Origin: Glutamicibacter sp002979865
Lineage (GTDB): Bacteria > Actinomycetota > Actinomycetes > Actinomycetales > Micrococcaceae
DNA: 64,000 bases
Reading direction: 5' to 3'
NCBI RefSeq assembly: GCF_050030965.1
Contig: NZ_CP188297.1
Coordinates: forward strand, 310,001-374,000
The translations under genes were made by a program, and so were the position numbers. The notes beneath the pieces were generated by a model. The model searched no databases and was not told the origin of the DNA. It was given only the letters and a program-made list of their open reading frames with translations. Positions 55,544-63,999 of this stretch are shown here, one piece after another (the first letter of the stretch is position 1; each line of letters opens with the position of its first letter).

Positions 55544-56095
55544 ATGCAGATGCTCGAACAACCAGTGATCGACGCCGGCGCTTTCCGGCTCCGCCCCTTC
55601 CAGCCCAGCGACATTCCTGCCGTGAGGCAGGCCTCCACGGACCCCTACATTACGCAAATCACCACGGTCCCGGCGCAAGGAACTGAAGCCGGCTATGCGG
55701 CATTCATCGAGCGCCAGCACCGCCGGGTGGCCGAGGGCAGCGGGTATTCATTTGCCATAGCCGAAACGGCCACGGATCGTGCCGTTGGGCAAATCGGCTT
55801 GTGGCTCCGCAATGCCGACCACGGCAGGGCCAGCATCGGGTATTGGATCGCACCGGAGCACCGCAGGCGCGGCATTGCCAAGCACGCGTTGGCTGCGCTC
55901 GGCGCCTGGGCATTGGAGCATCCGGGAATCGACCGGATCGAGCTCTACGTGGAGCCGTGGAACGAGGGGTCGTGGCGGGCCGCTGAAGCGTGCGGCTTCC
56001 AGCGTGAAGGGTTGCTGCGCAGCTGGGAACAGGTGGGCACCGCACGCAGGGACATGTACATGTACTCGCGGCTCAGGGCAGCTCCACGAGCCTAG
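55544..56095 (+). CDS. GNAT-family N-acetyltransferase (RimJ/RimL-like)
   Basis: A 183-residue GNAT: FRLRPFQPSDIPAVRQASTD at the start, ASIGYWIAPEHRRRGIAKHA as acetyl-CoA loop, and WRAAEACGFQREGLLRSWEQ at the end. Like ribosomal-protein and aminoglycoside acetyltransferases of this subgroup, but the substrate is unknown. Its stop overlaps that of the convergent MFS gene by four bases. Confidence 0.87.
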   Translation: MQMLEQPVIDAGAFRLRPFQPSDIPAVRQASTDPYITQITTVPAQGTEAGYAAFIERQHRRVAEGSGYSFAIAETATDRAVGQIGLWLRNADHGRASIGYWIAPEHRRRGIAKHALAALGAWALEHPGIDRIELYVEPWNEGSWRAAEACGFQREGLLRSWEQVGTARRDMYMYSRLRAAPRA

Positions 56096-57429
56096 GCGAT
56101 CGTTTCCAGGCGACGGCGGCGGGCGCGGCGAACGCGGCGGCGGATCTGCTGGGCGATTAAGGCAATCACCACGACCACTGCAGCCATCGCGCCGATGCCA
56201 AGGAAGGCCGGGGCGGGTCCGAGGTTATCGACGAATATGCCGGTGATCGGCGATCCCAACGCGGTGCCAGCGGTCATCGCAGAGCCATACCAGCCCATGG
56301 CTTCGCCGCGACGCTTTTCGGCCACCAAGTCGGTGAGCCACTCAGAGGCCGCCGACAGCGTTGGCGCGCACAGGAAGCCGGGGAGCGCGGAGAACAGCGC
56401 CAACGACCAGGTATCCCACGCGAAGTACATGGGGATCGTCAGCACGGCCATGCTCAGCAGCAGCACCAGTGGAGAAATAACCCGCTTCATCGACCCGTAG
56501 ATCAGGCCGCCGACCAGCGAGGCTCCGCACCAGAAGAAGAACACCAGACCCAGCTGGTGGCTCTGCGCCGACGCGTCCAGTTCGGCCACGATGGCCACTT
56601 CTGTGCCGGTGAGCAGCATGCCTGCTCCTGCCGCGGCAATGAATACCGCCAGGACCGAAGCGCTGACCCAGTTGAAACGGTTCTTGAAGTTTCGGCCACG
56701 CTGCTTGATGCGGGCGCGGGCAGACTTCATGCCGGCTGCGATCAGCTCGCCCTCGACTTCGGGTACACCCATCGGCGCGGCCGCAATGAAGCTGGCCTCC
56801 GCCCCCAAGCGTTCCTCGTGCACGTTGGCCCGCGAGGCGATCGCCTTGGGATCATCGCTGCGCGTTGGCGGATTCAGGATCATCAGCGCCAACCCGGCAA
56901 CCGTCGAGGTCACGCCGATGACGCTCAATCCAATGACGCTGCTGATCTGGGTGGCGACAATGCCGGCGCTTGCAGGTCCGACGATGAACACCAGTTCGGT
57001 GGCGGTGGCATCCAAGGCGAAGGCGGTACGGCGTTGTTCGCCGGTGGTCATGATGCCCAGCGCGGTACGCACCACTGAGAAGACCGGTAGCGCGAAGAGT
57101 CCGCCGATGAAGGCCAGCGGGTACACCCAGACCAGTGGAACATGCGGCACCGTGCACCAGACGAGTGTTTCGACGATCACCGATGGGATCATCGCGCGGC
57201 GCAATCCCCAGACATCTACGCGGGCACCGCGCCACGGGGCGCCAATGGCGATGCCCAAGGTCATGACGGCCGTGACCAGACCGGCCGAAACCCAGGATTG
57301 GCCGAGGTTGTTCACCAGATGCAGGAGCAGCAGCATGCTCAATGCGGAGTGCGGAAGTCGGGCAATCATGCCAATCAGCAACAAAAGTGAGATCTGCGGT
57401 TGACGCAAAATCTGCCAATAGCTTTTCAT
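56092..57429 (-). CDS. MFS transporter
   Basis: A 445-residue membrane protein with about 12 hydrophobic segments, starting ISLLLLIGMIARLPHSALSM. The signature loop between helices 2 and 3 is GIAIGAPWRGARVDVWGLRR. A hydrophilic insertion of about 70 residues separates the halves (NPPTRSDDPKAIASRANVHE and following). A basic Arg-rich tail ends the protein. It resembles uncharacterised actinobacterial efflux-type MFS proteins. It lies 41 bases after sseB on the same strand. Confidence 0.88.
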   Translation of the reverse strand: MKSYWQILRQPQISLLLLIGMIARLPHSALSMLLLLHLVNNLGQSWVSAGLVTAVMTLGIAIGAPWRGARVDVWGLRRAMIPSVIVETLVWCTVPHVPLVWVYPLAFIGGLFALPVFSVVRTALGIMTTGEQRRTAFALDATATELVFIVGPASAGIVATQISSVIGLSVIGVTSTVAGLALMILNPPTRSDDPKAIASRANVHEERLGAEASFIAAAPMGVPEVEGELIAAGMKSARARIKQRGRNFKNRFNWVSASVLAVFIAAAGAGMLLTGTEVAIVAELDASAQSHQLGLVFFFWCGASLVGGLIYGSMKRVISPLVLLLSMAVLTIPMYFAWDTWSLALFSALPGFLCAPTLSAASEWLTDLVAEKRRGEAMGWYGSAMTAGTALGSPITGIFVDNLGPAPAFLGIGAMAAVVVVIALIAQQIRRRVRRARRRRLETIA

Positions 57430-57470
57430 GCCCGGAAAGTTCCTTGTCTGGTCGAAAGGAGCCCGCCGGT

Positions 57471-58352
57471 TTAGTTCGGCGCGCTGTGCAAACTGAGTTC
57501 GAGGGAATCCACTGCTTCAGCGAATTCGGTGTTTTGGGACAAACGTCCGTGGATTGCGCGAGTCGTCTCGCGAGCGTCGTTCTCGCTCGTTCCGGGAGCA
57601 AAAACAAACTGCAAGTTCAGTTCCGGTCCGGGACCTCCGCCAAGGACCACTTGCCCGTCCTTGCTGCGTGAGCCGACTCCCCTGCCCGGGGCAACCTTGA
57701 CGGTCTGCAACTGGCCAAAGCCTTCGGTTGCATCCTGCACTAGGTTGGCGATCTGCTGGTTCTGATAACTCGGAATCCAGTCGATCTGCTTGGCCAGGTT
57801 CCAGACCCCCGGTCGTCGAAGCACGAAGGTGAATTCGCTTCCGGGATCGAGTACCAGCAGCTGGCATTCCTCGCTGACTGCCGAGAGGGCCGCCCGCGGG
57901 GCGTAAACCGCCACTGGTCGAGCTTCCTTGTGCCAAGCCTGCAATCGTTCGACGGTCGTGAAGATCGGCAGGGCCATGCGGCCATCTGGAGCCTTGATTT
58001 TCACCAGCGCCATATCGGCTTCCTTGTCGGATGCGAAGCCGTGTTCCGTCATGGCTTCTTCGCCGAGCTGGGCTACCACCGCAACGAAAACGCGTGCCTC
58101 GGACAAGGATTTATGCACCTCGCCCTCCCCTGCGCTGCCATCGCGCAAGGCCGCCAGTGCGGCAACGACGTTGGCGTCGGCCTTGCCGTCGTCCTTGTCG
58201 AAATTATGCAGGGGGTTGCCTTCACCGCTCAGGTCCCGGCCTTCCCAGTCCTGACCGGCAGAGTCGGTGCTAGAGCCTGCCTGCGCCAGTGCAGCGACAA
58301 TATGTCCCGGCAGGTGGCGTTTGGGTGCAGATTCAGGTTGCTCGGTACTCAT
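57471..58352 (-). CDS. SseB-family protein
   Basis: A 293-residue cytoplasmic protein with an SseB N-terminal-like domain (VFVAVVAQLGEEAM, LPIFTTVERLQAWHKEARPV) and a second half with GPELNLQFVFAPGTSENDAR. Actinobacterial members occur beside the his operon; their function is unknown. A -10-like TAGCAT lies six bases before the ATG. GGAG is only two bases away, too close for a normal ribosome site. Confidence 0.83.
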   Translation of the reverse strand: MSTEQPESAPKRHLPGHIVAALAQAGSSTDSAGQDWEGRDLSGEGNPLHNFDKDDGKADANVVAALAALRDGSAGEGEVHKSLSEARVFVAVVAQLGEEAMTEHGFASDKEADMALVKIKAPDGRMALPIFTTVERLQAWHKEARPVAVYAPRAALSAVSEECQLLVLDPGSEFTFVLRRPGVWNLAKQIDWIPSYQNQQIANLVQDATEGFGQLQTVKVAPGRGVGSRSKDGQVVLGGGPGPELNLQFVFAPGTSENDARETTRAIHGRLSQNTEFAEAVDSLELSLHSAPN

Positions 58353-58358
58353 AGCTCC

Positions 58359-58364
58359 ATGCTA
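58359..58364 (-). promoter_or_regulatory. -10-like hexamer at the sseB start
   Basis: TAGCAT on the minus strand, six bases before the ATG at 58352. Fits leaderless transcription. Confidence 0.5.
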
Positions 58365-58512
58365 TCGGTGGTTTCGGGGTTGTTGGAGGGAAGTTTCAAA
58401 ACTGCAGTCATGAGCTTGGACACCCCTATCCGATGATTTCAGATTTCTTTCCCAGCACCTGCGCGCAGTCGCGGGCCCGAGGAGGGAAAGACCGGGATCC
58501 GCTTTCACGAAT

Positions 58513-58554
58513 AAAAAAAGACGATTCAAAAGCGCGAGCTTCTGAATCGTCTTT
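58513..58554 (-). terminator. Terminator of the his operon
   Basis: AAAGACGATTCAGAAGC pairs with GCTTTTGAATCGTCTTT almost perfectly, followed by TTTTATT on the minus strand. It lies 20 bases after the priA stop. A textbook intrinsic terminator. Confidence 0.95.
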
Positions 58555-58573
58555 CCCTGCTGCAGCATGGGGC

Positions 58574-59311
58574 CTAGCGGCGACCTGCTACATCGAGCGC
58601 TTCTTGCAAGGTGAATTGGCCCGAGTACAGCGCCTTGCCCATGATGGCTCCTTCGATGCCTTCTGGAACCAGCTCGCGCAAGACCCGGAGGTCTTCGAGC
58701 GAGGAGATGCCGCCCGAGGCGACAATCGGCTTGCTGGTCTTGGCAGCGATTTCGCGCAATAGTTCAACGTTCGGTCCGCGCAGGGTGCCGTCCTTGGTCA
58801 CGTCGGTGACGACGTATCGGGCGCATCCGGCATCTTCGAGGCGGGCCAGAACGTCCCACAGGTCGCCTCCGTCCTTGGTCCAGCCGTGGCCGGACAAGGT
58901 GGTTCCGCGCACATCCATGCCCACGGCGATCTTGTCGCCGTGGCGGGCAATGGCCTGCTTGGTCCATTCCGGGTTCTCCAGCGCGGCGGTTCCGAGGTTG
59001 ACGCGGGTAGCGCCGAATTCCAGGGCCCGGTCAAGTGAAGCGTCATCGCGGATACCGCCGGAGAGCTCGACCTTGATATCCAGTTCCTTGGCAATGCGCT
59101 GGACAATCTCAACATTGCTGCCACGGTCAAAGGCTGCGTCCAGGTCGACCAGGTGCAGCCATTCAGCGCCGGCGTTCTGCCAGGAGAGCGCAGCTTCCAG
59201 CGGGTCGCCGTATCCGGTCTCGGAACCGGCTTCGCCCTGGACCAGGCGCACTGCCTGTCCGCCAGCGATATCTACTGCAGGCAAAAGTTCGAGGATTGGT
59301 TGCTCGCTCAT
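58574..59311 (-). CDS. priA: Bifunctional HisA/TrpF isomerase PriA
   Basis: A 245-residue (beta-alpha)8 barrel. Catalytic Asp residues are expected in PAVDIAGGQAVRLVQGEAGS and YVVTDVTKDGTLRGPN; the phosphate loops are VELSGGIRDD and IVASGGISSLED. In actinobacteria lacking trpF this enzyme serves both histidine (ProFAR) and tryptophan (PRA) synthesis. Bifunctionality is assigned from family resemblance and should be confirmed by absence of trpF. Last gene of this his cluster. Confidence 0.92.
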   Translation of the reverse strand: MSEQPILELLPAVDIAGGQAVRLVQGEAGSETGYGDPLEAALSWQNAGAEWLHLVDLDAAFDRGSNVEIVQRIAKELDIKVELSGGIRDDASLDRALEFGATRVNLGTAALENPEWTKQAIARHGDKIAVGMDVRGTTLSGHGWTKDGGDLWDVLARLEDAGCARYVVTDVTKDGTLRGPNVELLREIAAKTSKPIVASGGISSLEDLRVLRELVPEGIEGAIMGKALYSGQFTLQEALDVAGRR

Positions 59312-59338
59312 GATGTCCTTAGTGAAGAAGTAATGTGA

Positions 59339-59488
59339 TTAGTAGGTCAAGGACCAGGCTGCGATCAGGCTCAGGCCTGCAAGTACCCACAGCGCGATGA
59401 TCCATGAGATATGGGCCTTCTGGCTCTTCAGCGAAATGGCTCCGCCAATCAGGAAGGCCCCGACAACGCCCAGAATAAGGGTCCACAT
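59339..59488 (-). CDS. Small two-span membrane protein inside the his cluster
   Basis: A 49-residue protein: MWTLILGVVGAFLIGGAISL, a short KSQKAHI loop and IIALWVLAGLSLIAAWSLTY. Two hydrophobic helices with a basic turn indicate a membrane hairpin. It lies two bases after hisH and 27 bases before priA, so it is co-transcribed. Arrangement and hydrophobic pattern support a real gene; the function is unknown. Confidence 0.7.
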   Translation of the reverse strand: MWTLILGVVGAFLIGGAISLKSQKAHISWIIALWVLAGLSLIAAWSLTY

Positions 59489-59490
59489 GC

Positions 59491-60126
59491 CTAGAGCGTC
59501 CCCAACCAGTTGCGAAGCAGCTGCGCGCCAGCGTCCCCGGACTTCTCCGGGTGGAACTGCACTGCCGATAGCGGGCCGTTCTCGACGGCGGCCACGAAGG
59601 GCGTTCCGTGCGTCGACCAGGTCACCTGTGGCGGGGTCATCGCTGGCTGGGTTACGTCGAATTCCCACTTCTGAACAGCGTAGGAGTGCACGAAGTAGAA
59701 ACGTTCACCCTCGATGCCGGCGAACAGCTTGGATCCTTCCGGCGGGCGTACCGTGTTCCAGCCCATGTGCGGGATGACATCCGACTGCAGGCGTTCAACC
59801 TTGCCCGGCCATTCGCCAATGCCTTCGGTTTTCACACCGTGTTCCACGCCTTCTTCAAAGAAGACCTGGTGTCCCACGCAGATACCCAAAACCGGCAGGC
59901 CCCCGGCAATGCGGCGACCGATCCAGCGCAGGGAACCGGTTTTGGCCAGCTGCTCCATGACCGAGGCGTAGGCGCCAACACCGGGGACTACCAGGCCGTC
60001 GGCGGCCACGATCTTCTTCGGATCTGCGGTCAGTTCCACTTCGGCGCCGGCGGCTTCCAAAGCGCGCACAGCGGAGCGGACGTTGCCGGAACCATAATCC
60101 AGGACAACTACTGTTTTCTTTTCCAC
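59491..60126 (-). CDS. hisH: Imidazole glycerol phosphate synthase subunit HisH
   Basis: A 211-residue class I glutamine amidotransferase supplying ammonia to HisF. The nucleophile is in LPVLGICVGHQVFFEEG (Cys), and His and Glu are in VQFHPEKSGDAGAQLL. It starts VVLDYGSGNVRSAVRALEAA. It directly abuts hisB. HisF, its partner, is not in the window. Confidence 0.96.
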   Translation of the reverse strand: MEKKTVVVLDYGSGNVRSAVRALEAAGAEVELTADPKKIVAADGLVVPGVGAYASVMEQLAKTGSLRWIGRRIAGGLPVLGICVGHQVFFEEGVEHGVKTEGIGEWPGKVERLQSDVIPHMGWNTVRPPEGSKLFAGIEGERFYFVHSYAVQKWEFDVTQPAMTPPQVTWSTHGTPFVAAVENGPLSAVQFHPEKSGDAGAQLLRNWLGTL

Positions 60127-60747
60127 TTACAGTGCACCCTTCGTGGATGGGATCTTGTCGCCCATGCGCTCATCGCGCTCTACCGCTTCGCGCAATGCGC
60201 GCGCGAAGGACTTGAACTGCGCTTCAACGATGTGGTGCGGGTCGCGACCCGAGAGCACCTCGATGTGAGCACAGATCTGTGCGTGGAAAGTGATGGCTTC
60301 GAAGACGTGACGGGTCATCGAACCGGTGAAGTGACCACCGATCAGGTGGTATTCCTGGCCCGCAGGCTCGCCGGAGTGCACGAGGTATGGCCGGCCCGAC
60401 ACATCGACTACCGAACGGGACAGGGCTTCGTCCAGTGGAGCGTAGGAGGTGCCGAAGCGGCGGATGCCGGCCTTGTTGCCCAGTGCCACGCGCAGTACTT
60501 CGCCAATGGTGATCGCGGTGTCCTCGACGGTGTGGTGAACGTCGATGTGGGTATCGCCGGTTGCACGCACGGTGAGATCGATGAGCGAATGCTTGGATAG
60601 CGCAGTCAGCATGTGGTCGTAGAACGGCACCGAGGTGCTGATCTCAGAGACACCGGTGCCATCGAGGTCCAGTTCAACGAATACGGACGATTCGCTGGTC
60701 ACGCGTTCCATGCGGGCGCGACGTGCGCCAATCAATTCGGCAGACAT
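60127..60747 (-). CDS. hisB: Imidazoleglycerol-phosphate dehydratase
   Basis: A 206-residue monofunctional HisB. Metal-binding motifs are HIDVHHTVEDTAITIGE and PHHIVEAQFKSFARAL. The start MSAELIGARRARMERVTSES has AAGGAAG upstream; a longer frame back into hisC was rejected. It lies 22 bases after hisC. Confidence 0.97.
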   Translation of the reverse strand: MSAELIGARRARMERVTSESSVFVELDLDGTGVSEISTSVPFYDHMLTALSKHSLIDLTVRATGDTHIDVHHTVEDTAITIGEVLRVALGNKAGIRRFGTSYAPLDEALSRSVVDVSGRPYLVHSGEPAGQEYHLIGGHFTGSMTRHVFEAITFHAQICAHIEVLSGRDPHHIVEAQFKSFARALREAVERDERMGDKIPSTKGAL

Positions 60748-60769
60748 GTCTTCCTTCGCTTGTCTTTGA

Positions 60770-61876
60770 TTACTTCTGCGAGCCGAGCAGTTCGGCAAGT
60801 CGTTCCAAGAAGGCTGTGGTTTCCGATTCGGTTCCTGCCGTAACACGCAAGGTTCCCGGGATTCCATTGTCGCGGATGATGATGCCGGCTTCCAACAGGC
60901 CTTCCCAAATCTTGCGGGGGTCTTCGACGCCACCGAAGAAGACGAAGTTGGAGTCGGAGACCGATGGCTTGAGGCCAAGTTCCTTCAGGCGCGCGACGAT
61001 GCGGTCCCGCTGGGACTTGATGTCCTCGACCTGGGCCAACAGCAACTCGATGTTCTTCAAGGCCGCGATGGCGGTTGCCTGGGTCACTGCCGACAGGTGG
61101 TATGGCAGTCGCACCAAGCGGATGGCATCGGTGACTTCTGGCGCAGCGGCCAGGTAGCCTACGCGCGCACCGGCCAGGCCGAAAGCCTTGGACATGGTGC
61201 GCGAGACAATCAGCCGCTGGCGGCCTTCGAGCAGGCTCAGCGCCGAGGTGGTGCTGGCCAAGGAGAACTCGGCGTACGCCTCATCCACGATCACTATGCC
61301 GTTATGCTCGCTCATGGCTTCATATACCGCGGTGATGACGTCCAGGCCAAGGGCCGTGCCGGTGGGGTTATTCGGAGAGCAGAGGAAAACGATGTTCGGC
61401 TTGTGCTCGCGAACCTGTGCGGCTGCGGAATCGGCGGACAACGTGAAATCTGCGGCGCGTTCACCGGCGATATATTTCGTGTCAGTACCACTGGCAAGCA
61501 GCGGGTACATGGAGTAGGTAGGGCCGAAGCTCATCACGGCACGGCCGGGGCCGCCAAAGGCTTGCAGGATTTGCTGCAGGATTTCATTGGAACCGTTAGC
61601 GGCCCAGATATTGTCCTTTGTGAGCGAGTGGCCGAGGTAATCGGCTAGGAGTTCGCGAAGCTCGGTGAACTCGCGGTCCGGATACCGGTTCAACGTTGCC
61701 GCCGCCTTGGCCACCTCTTGTGCAATGGCATCGACGACTGTCGGTGGCAACGGATGGGTGTTCTCGTTGACGTTCAGCTGGATGGGCACGTCAATTTGTG
61801 GTGCGCCATAAGGGGATAGCCCGCGGAGATTCTCACGCAAGGGCAGCTGACTCAAAAGTTCACTGCGGTCATTCAC
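60770..61876 (-). CDS. hisC: Histidinol-phosphate aminotransferase
   Basis: A 368-residue class I/II PLP aminotransferase. Conserved parts: VNENTHPLPPTVVDAIAQEV, WAANGSNEILQQILQAFGG, LCSPNNPTGTALGLDV, DEAYAEF and the PLP lysine in SRTMSKAFGLAGARVGY. The start is GTG. A -10-like TAGACT is six bases upstream and there is no Shine-Dalgarno. It is first in this his cluster; hisD is not found before it. Confidence 0.95.
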   Translation of the reverse strand: MNDRSELLSQLPLRENLRGLSPYGAPQIDVPIQLNVNENTHPLPPTVVDAIAQEVAKAAATLNRYPDREFTELRELLADYLGHSLTKDNIWAANGSNEILQQILQAFGGPGRAVMSFGPTYSMYPLLASGTDTKYIAGERAADFTLSADSAAAQVREHKPNIVFLCSPNNPTGTALGLDVITAVYEAMSEHNGIVIVDEAYAEFSLASTTSALSLLEGRQRLIVSRTMSKAFGLAGARVGYLAAAPEVTDAIRLVRLPYHLSAVTQATAIAALKNIELLLAQVEDIKSQRDRIVARLKELGLKPSVSDSNFVFFGGVEDPRKIWEGLLEAGIIIRDNGIPGTLRVTAGTESETTAFLERLAELLGSQK

Positions 61877-61882
61877 GCATCA

Positions 61883-61888
61883 AGTCTA
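61883..61888 (-). promoter_or_regulatory. -10-like hexamer at the hisC start
   Basis: TAGACT on the minus strand, six bases before the GTG of hisC, in an 81-base gap after the LysM gene. Suggests a leaderless his operon. Confidence 0.5.
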
Positions 61889-61957
61889 CGTGCGCAGCGC
61901 GCCTGCCGGTGAATCCGCTACGGCCACAGGTAACAAACTCGAAGCAGGCTGGGGAAG

Positions 61958-62311
61958 CTAGCCGGCAAGGACCGGAATCGAGAGGGTTTCGCCGACCTGG
62001 ATTTCGCTGCCGGTCAGGGCATTGAGTTCGGCGATGTGGCCCACTGCCGAGGTCACGTCGTAACCGGTGGCGTAATCCCGGGCCAGGCTCCACAGCGTAT
62101 CCCCTGGAATAACGGTGACATCAACGGTTCCGACTCCAACAGGAGTATCGGCTGCGGCATGCGCGTCAGAGGCAAACATGGAGATGAAGAAAGCTGCGGC
62201 GATGGTGAGTGCGAAAATGGGCATACCCACAAGCACGGCCCATCCGCGACGGTTGATGCGGATCTTCAGTGGTGCCTGGGTCTGATTTGAGTCAAGTGCG
62301 ACGGTTGCCAT
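61958..62311 (-). CDS. LysM-domain membrane protein, divergent from lexA
   Basis: A 117-residue protein with one N-terminal membrane helix (LVGMPIFALTIAAAFFISMF) and an extracytoplasmic LysM domain (VTVIPGDTLWSLARDYATGY, IQVGETLSIPVLAG) that binds peptidoglycan. Build and position recall YneA, the SOS-induced division inhibitor beside lexA in Bacillus. A ribosome site GAGGAG precedes the ATG. Three SOS-box-like sites lie in the shared intergenic region. A role as SOS division regulator is an inference from context. Confidence 0.85.
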   Translation of the reverse strand: MATVALDSNQTQAPLKIRINRRGWAVLVGMPIFALTIAAAFFISMFASDAHAAADTPVGVGTVDVTVIPGDTLWSLARDYATGYDVTSAVGHIAELNALTGSEIQVGETLSIPVLAG

Positions 62312-62341
62312 GACTTTGTCTCCTCAAGAAATTCAAGTGAT

Positions 62342-62449
62342 GCGAATTTGTATTCGAAAGCGTAGGTTCGAAAACTTGTTCGAACCTCGTATATCTGTTC
62401 TAACAGAGGTTTGCGGAACTTGTCCAGAAGTTTTCGAACAAATCTTTGA
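62342..62449. promoter_or_regulatory. SOS (LexA) boxes between the LysM gene and lexA
   Basis: Against the actinobacterial/Gram-positive pattern TCGAAC-N4-GTTCGA, 62368-62383 (TCGAAAACTTGTTCGA) matches 11 of 12 fixed positions, 62434-62449 (TCGAACAAATCTTTGA) matches 10, and 62342-62357 matches 9. They imply LexA control of both divergent genes. Confidence 0.85.
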
Positions 62450-62569
62450 AAGAAGCTCGCTTATCTACTAAGATTTCGAAGTAGACGAGCAATGAAAACA
62501 TCTCACCATCTAGCGCCGACAGTTTGGACTTACGAACTTTCGAATGATTGCTAGGGAAGGCAAAATCTC

Positions 62570-63289
62570 ATGTCAGCTTCACAACGCACTCCCCGATCGA
62601 ATGCACGTTCGCTGACGATTCGCCAAAAGAAGATCCTGGAGACGATCCAGCGGTCAATCGGCAAGAACGGTTATCCACCATCGATGCGTGAGATTGGTGA
62701 CGCAGTGGGGCTCAAGAGCCTTTCGAGCGTCACCCACCAGCTGAGCCAGCTGGAAAAGCTCGGTTATATCCGTCGAGATCCACGCCGTCCGCGCGCAATG
62801 GAAATCCTGCTGCCTCTGCAGCTGGCCGAAGACGCCGAGAAGGCCGAAGTTTCGAAGCCGGTCGAGCCAGATGCCAGCGAAGACGCCAAGATCATTGAAT
62901 TGAGCACTTCCGCTGACACCACCATGGTTCCCCTGGTTGGCCGTATCGCTGCCGGCGGTCCGATCCTTGCCGAACAGTCCGTCGAAGATGTTTTCTCGTT
63001 GCCTCGTCAGCTCGTAGGCCACGGCGAACTGTTCATGCTCAAGGTTTCCGGCGATTCAATGGTTGACGCTGCGATTTGCGATGGCGACTGGGTAGTTGTC
63101 CGCCGCCAGCAGACGGCGGACAACGGCGACATCGTAGCTGCCCTGCTCGATGAAGAAGCCACGGTAAAGACTTTCCGGCAGCGTGACGGGCACACCTGGC
63201 TGCTTCCGCAGAACTCGCGCTACGAACCAATTTTGGGTGATGCCGCAACGATCATGGGACGCGTCGTCTCGGTGATGCGCTCGCTCTAG
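62570..63289 (+). CDS. lexA: LexA repressor
   Basis: A 239-residue SOS repressor. N-terminal winged helix RQKKILETIQRSIGKNGYPP and SMREIGDAVGLKSLSSVTHQ. Self-cleavage site Ala-Gly in GRIAAGGPILAEQ. Catalytic Ser in VSGDSMVDAAICDGD and Lys in EEATVKTFRQRD. A Shine-Dalgarno-like AGGGAAGG precedes the ATG. Autoregulated through the upstream boxes. Confidence 0.98.
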   Translation: MSASQRTPRSNARSLTIRQKKILETIQRSIGKNGYPPSMREIGDAVGLKSLSSVTHQLSQLEKLGYIRRDPRRPRAMEILLPLQLAEDAEKAEVSKPVEPDASEDAKIIELSTSADTTMVPLVGRIAAGGPILAEQSVEDVFSLPRQLVGHGELFMLKVSGDSMVDAAICDGDWVVVRRQQTADNGDIVAALLDEEATVKTFRQRDGHTWLLPQNSRYEPILGDAATIMGRVVSVMRSL

Positions 63290-63302
63290 AATACGTACGG
63301 TC

Positions 63303-63331
63303 ATTGCGCTGGTGCTTGGCACCAGCGCAAT
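63303..63331. terminator. Bidirectional terminator between lexA and the GH76 gene
   Basis: ATTGCGCTGGTGC and GCACCAGCGCAAT form a perfect 13-bp stem with a three-base loop, followed by TTCTCGTTT on the lexA strand. It lies 13 bases after lexA and 14 bases after the convergent gene's stop. Confidence 0.85.
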
Positions 63332-63345
63332 TCTCGTTTAACCCG

Positions 63346-63999
63346 CTATTGGCCGGCGTTCAACTCGAATTGAGCGGCCGCCGAGAAGATCATCCAGCGT
63401 TGGATTGCCGCCGAAAGCCGGCGTGGCTCCTGGTCAGCCAGATGGCGCGCCGTTGCCATGATCAGCCTCCTGGCCTGCTCCCGGCTCCGGGCTTCCAAGC
63501 GGACATCATTACCGGCGAGGGCCAGATATCGGCAGAGTATCCCCGCGAACAGGTTGCCGTCTCCCCCGCTGTTGAACGAGAGGACCCCGGCAGCAGTTGA
63601 CAGCGATTTCGTGGTGGCATCGATCAGTACTTGAGCGTGAGCCAGATCAGCAGGCTCGCCAAGCTCAAGCAATGCCCCGAGCACCAGGCCCTGGTTATAG
63701 GTGTAGACCGCTGGTTCCACGGCGTGTCCCTGCGTGGTCAACCGAAGTCCGTCCAGATACAGTCCTCGCTCCACGCTGAACAGATTCTTTTCCAGCCACT
63801 GGAGAAGCTCTCGCGCGGTCTCTTTCTCCCCGGTACGGGCAAAGAACAGTGCCGCCGGCGCGTTGGCTGGCGTGTTCTTGAAATCCCGCTTTCTGGACCA
63901 GTACAGGCCGCCGTCCAGCACCCCATCCATGCCGGCATGGAGCTGCCGTCCCAGCGTCCGAACTGCCGCCTCGGCAGGACGGCTCCTGTGTCCCGTCAC
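63346..63999 (-). CDS. Glycoside hydrolase family 76-like protein, C-terminal part
   Basis: At least 217 residues of an (alpha/alpha)6-barrel-like enzyme cut by the window edge. LDGGLYWSRKRDFKNTPANA and YTYNQGLVLGALLELGEPAD match GH76 alpha-1,6-mannanase-type proteins. The usual catalytic Asp-Asp pair would lie upstream or near the cut and cannot be judged. The true start is outside the window. Convergent to lexA. Substrate (mannan, lipomannan or trehalose-like) unknown. Confidence 0.75.
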   Translation of the reverse strand: MTGHRSRPAEAAVRTLGRQLHAGMDGVLDGGLYWSRKRDFKNTPANAPAALFFARTGEKETARELLQWLEKNLFSVERGLYLDGLRLTTQGHAVEPAVYTYNQGLVLGALLELGEPADLAHAQVLIDATTKSLSTAAGVLSFNSGGDGNLFAGILCRYLALAGNDVRLEARSREQARRLIMATARHLADQEPRRLSAAIQRWMIFSAAAQFELNAGQ

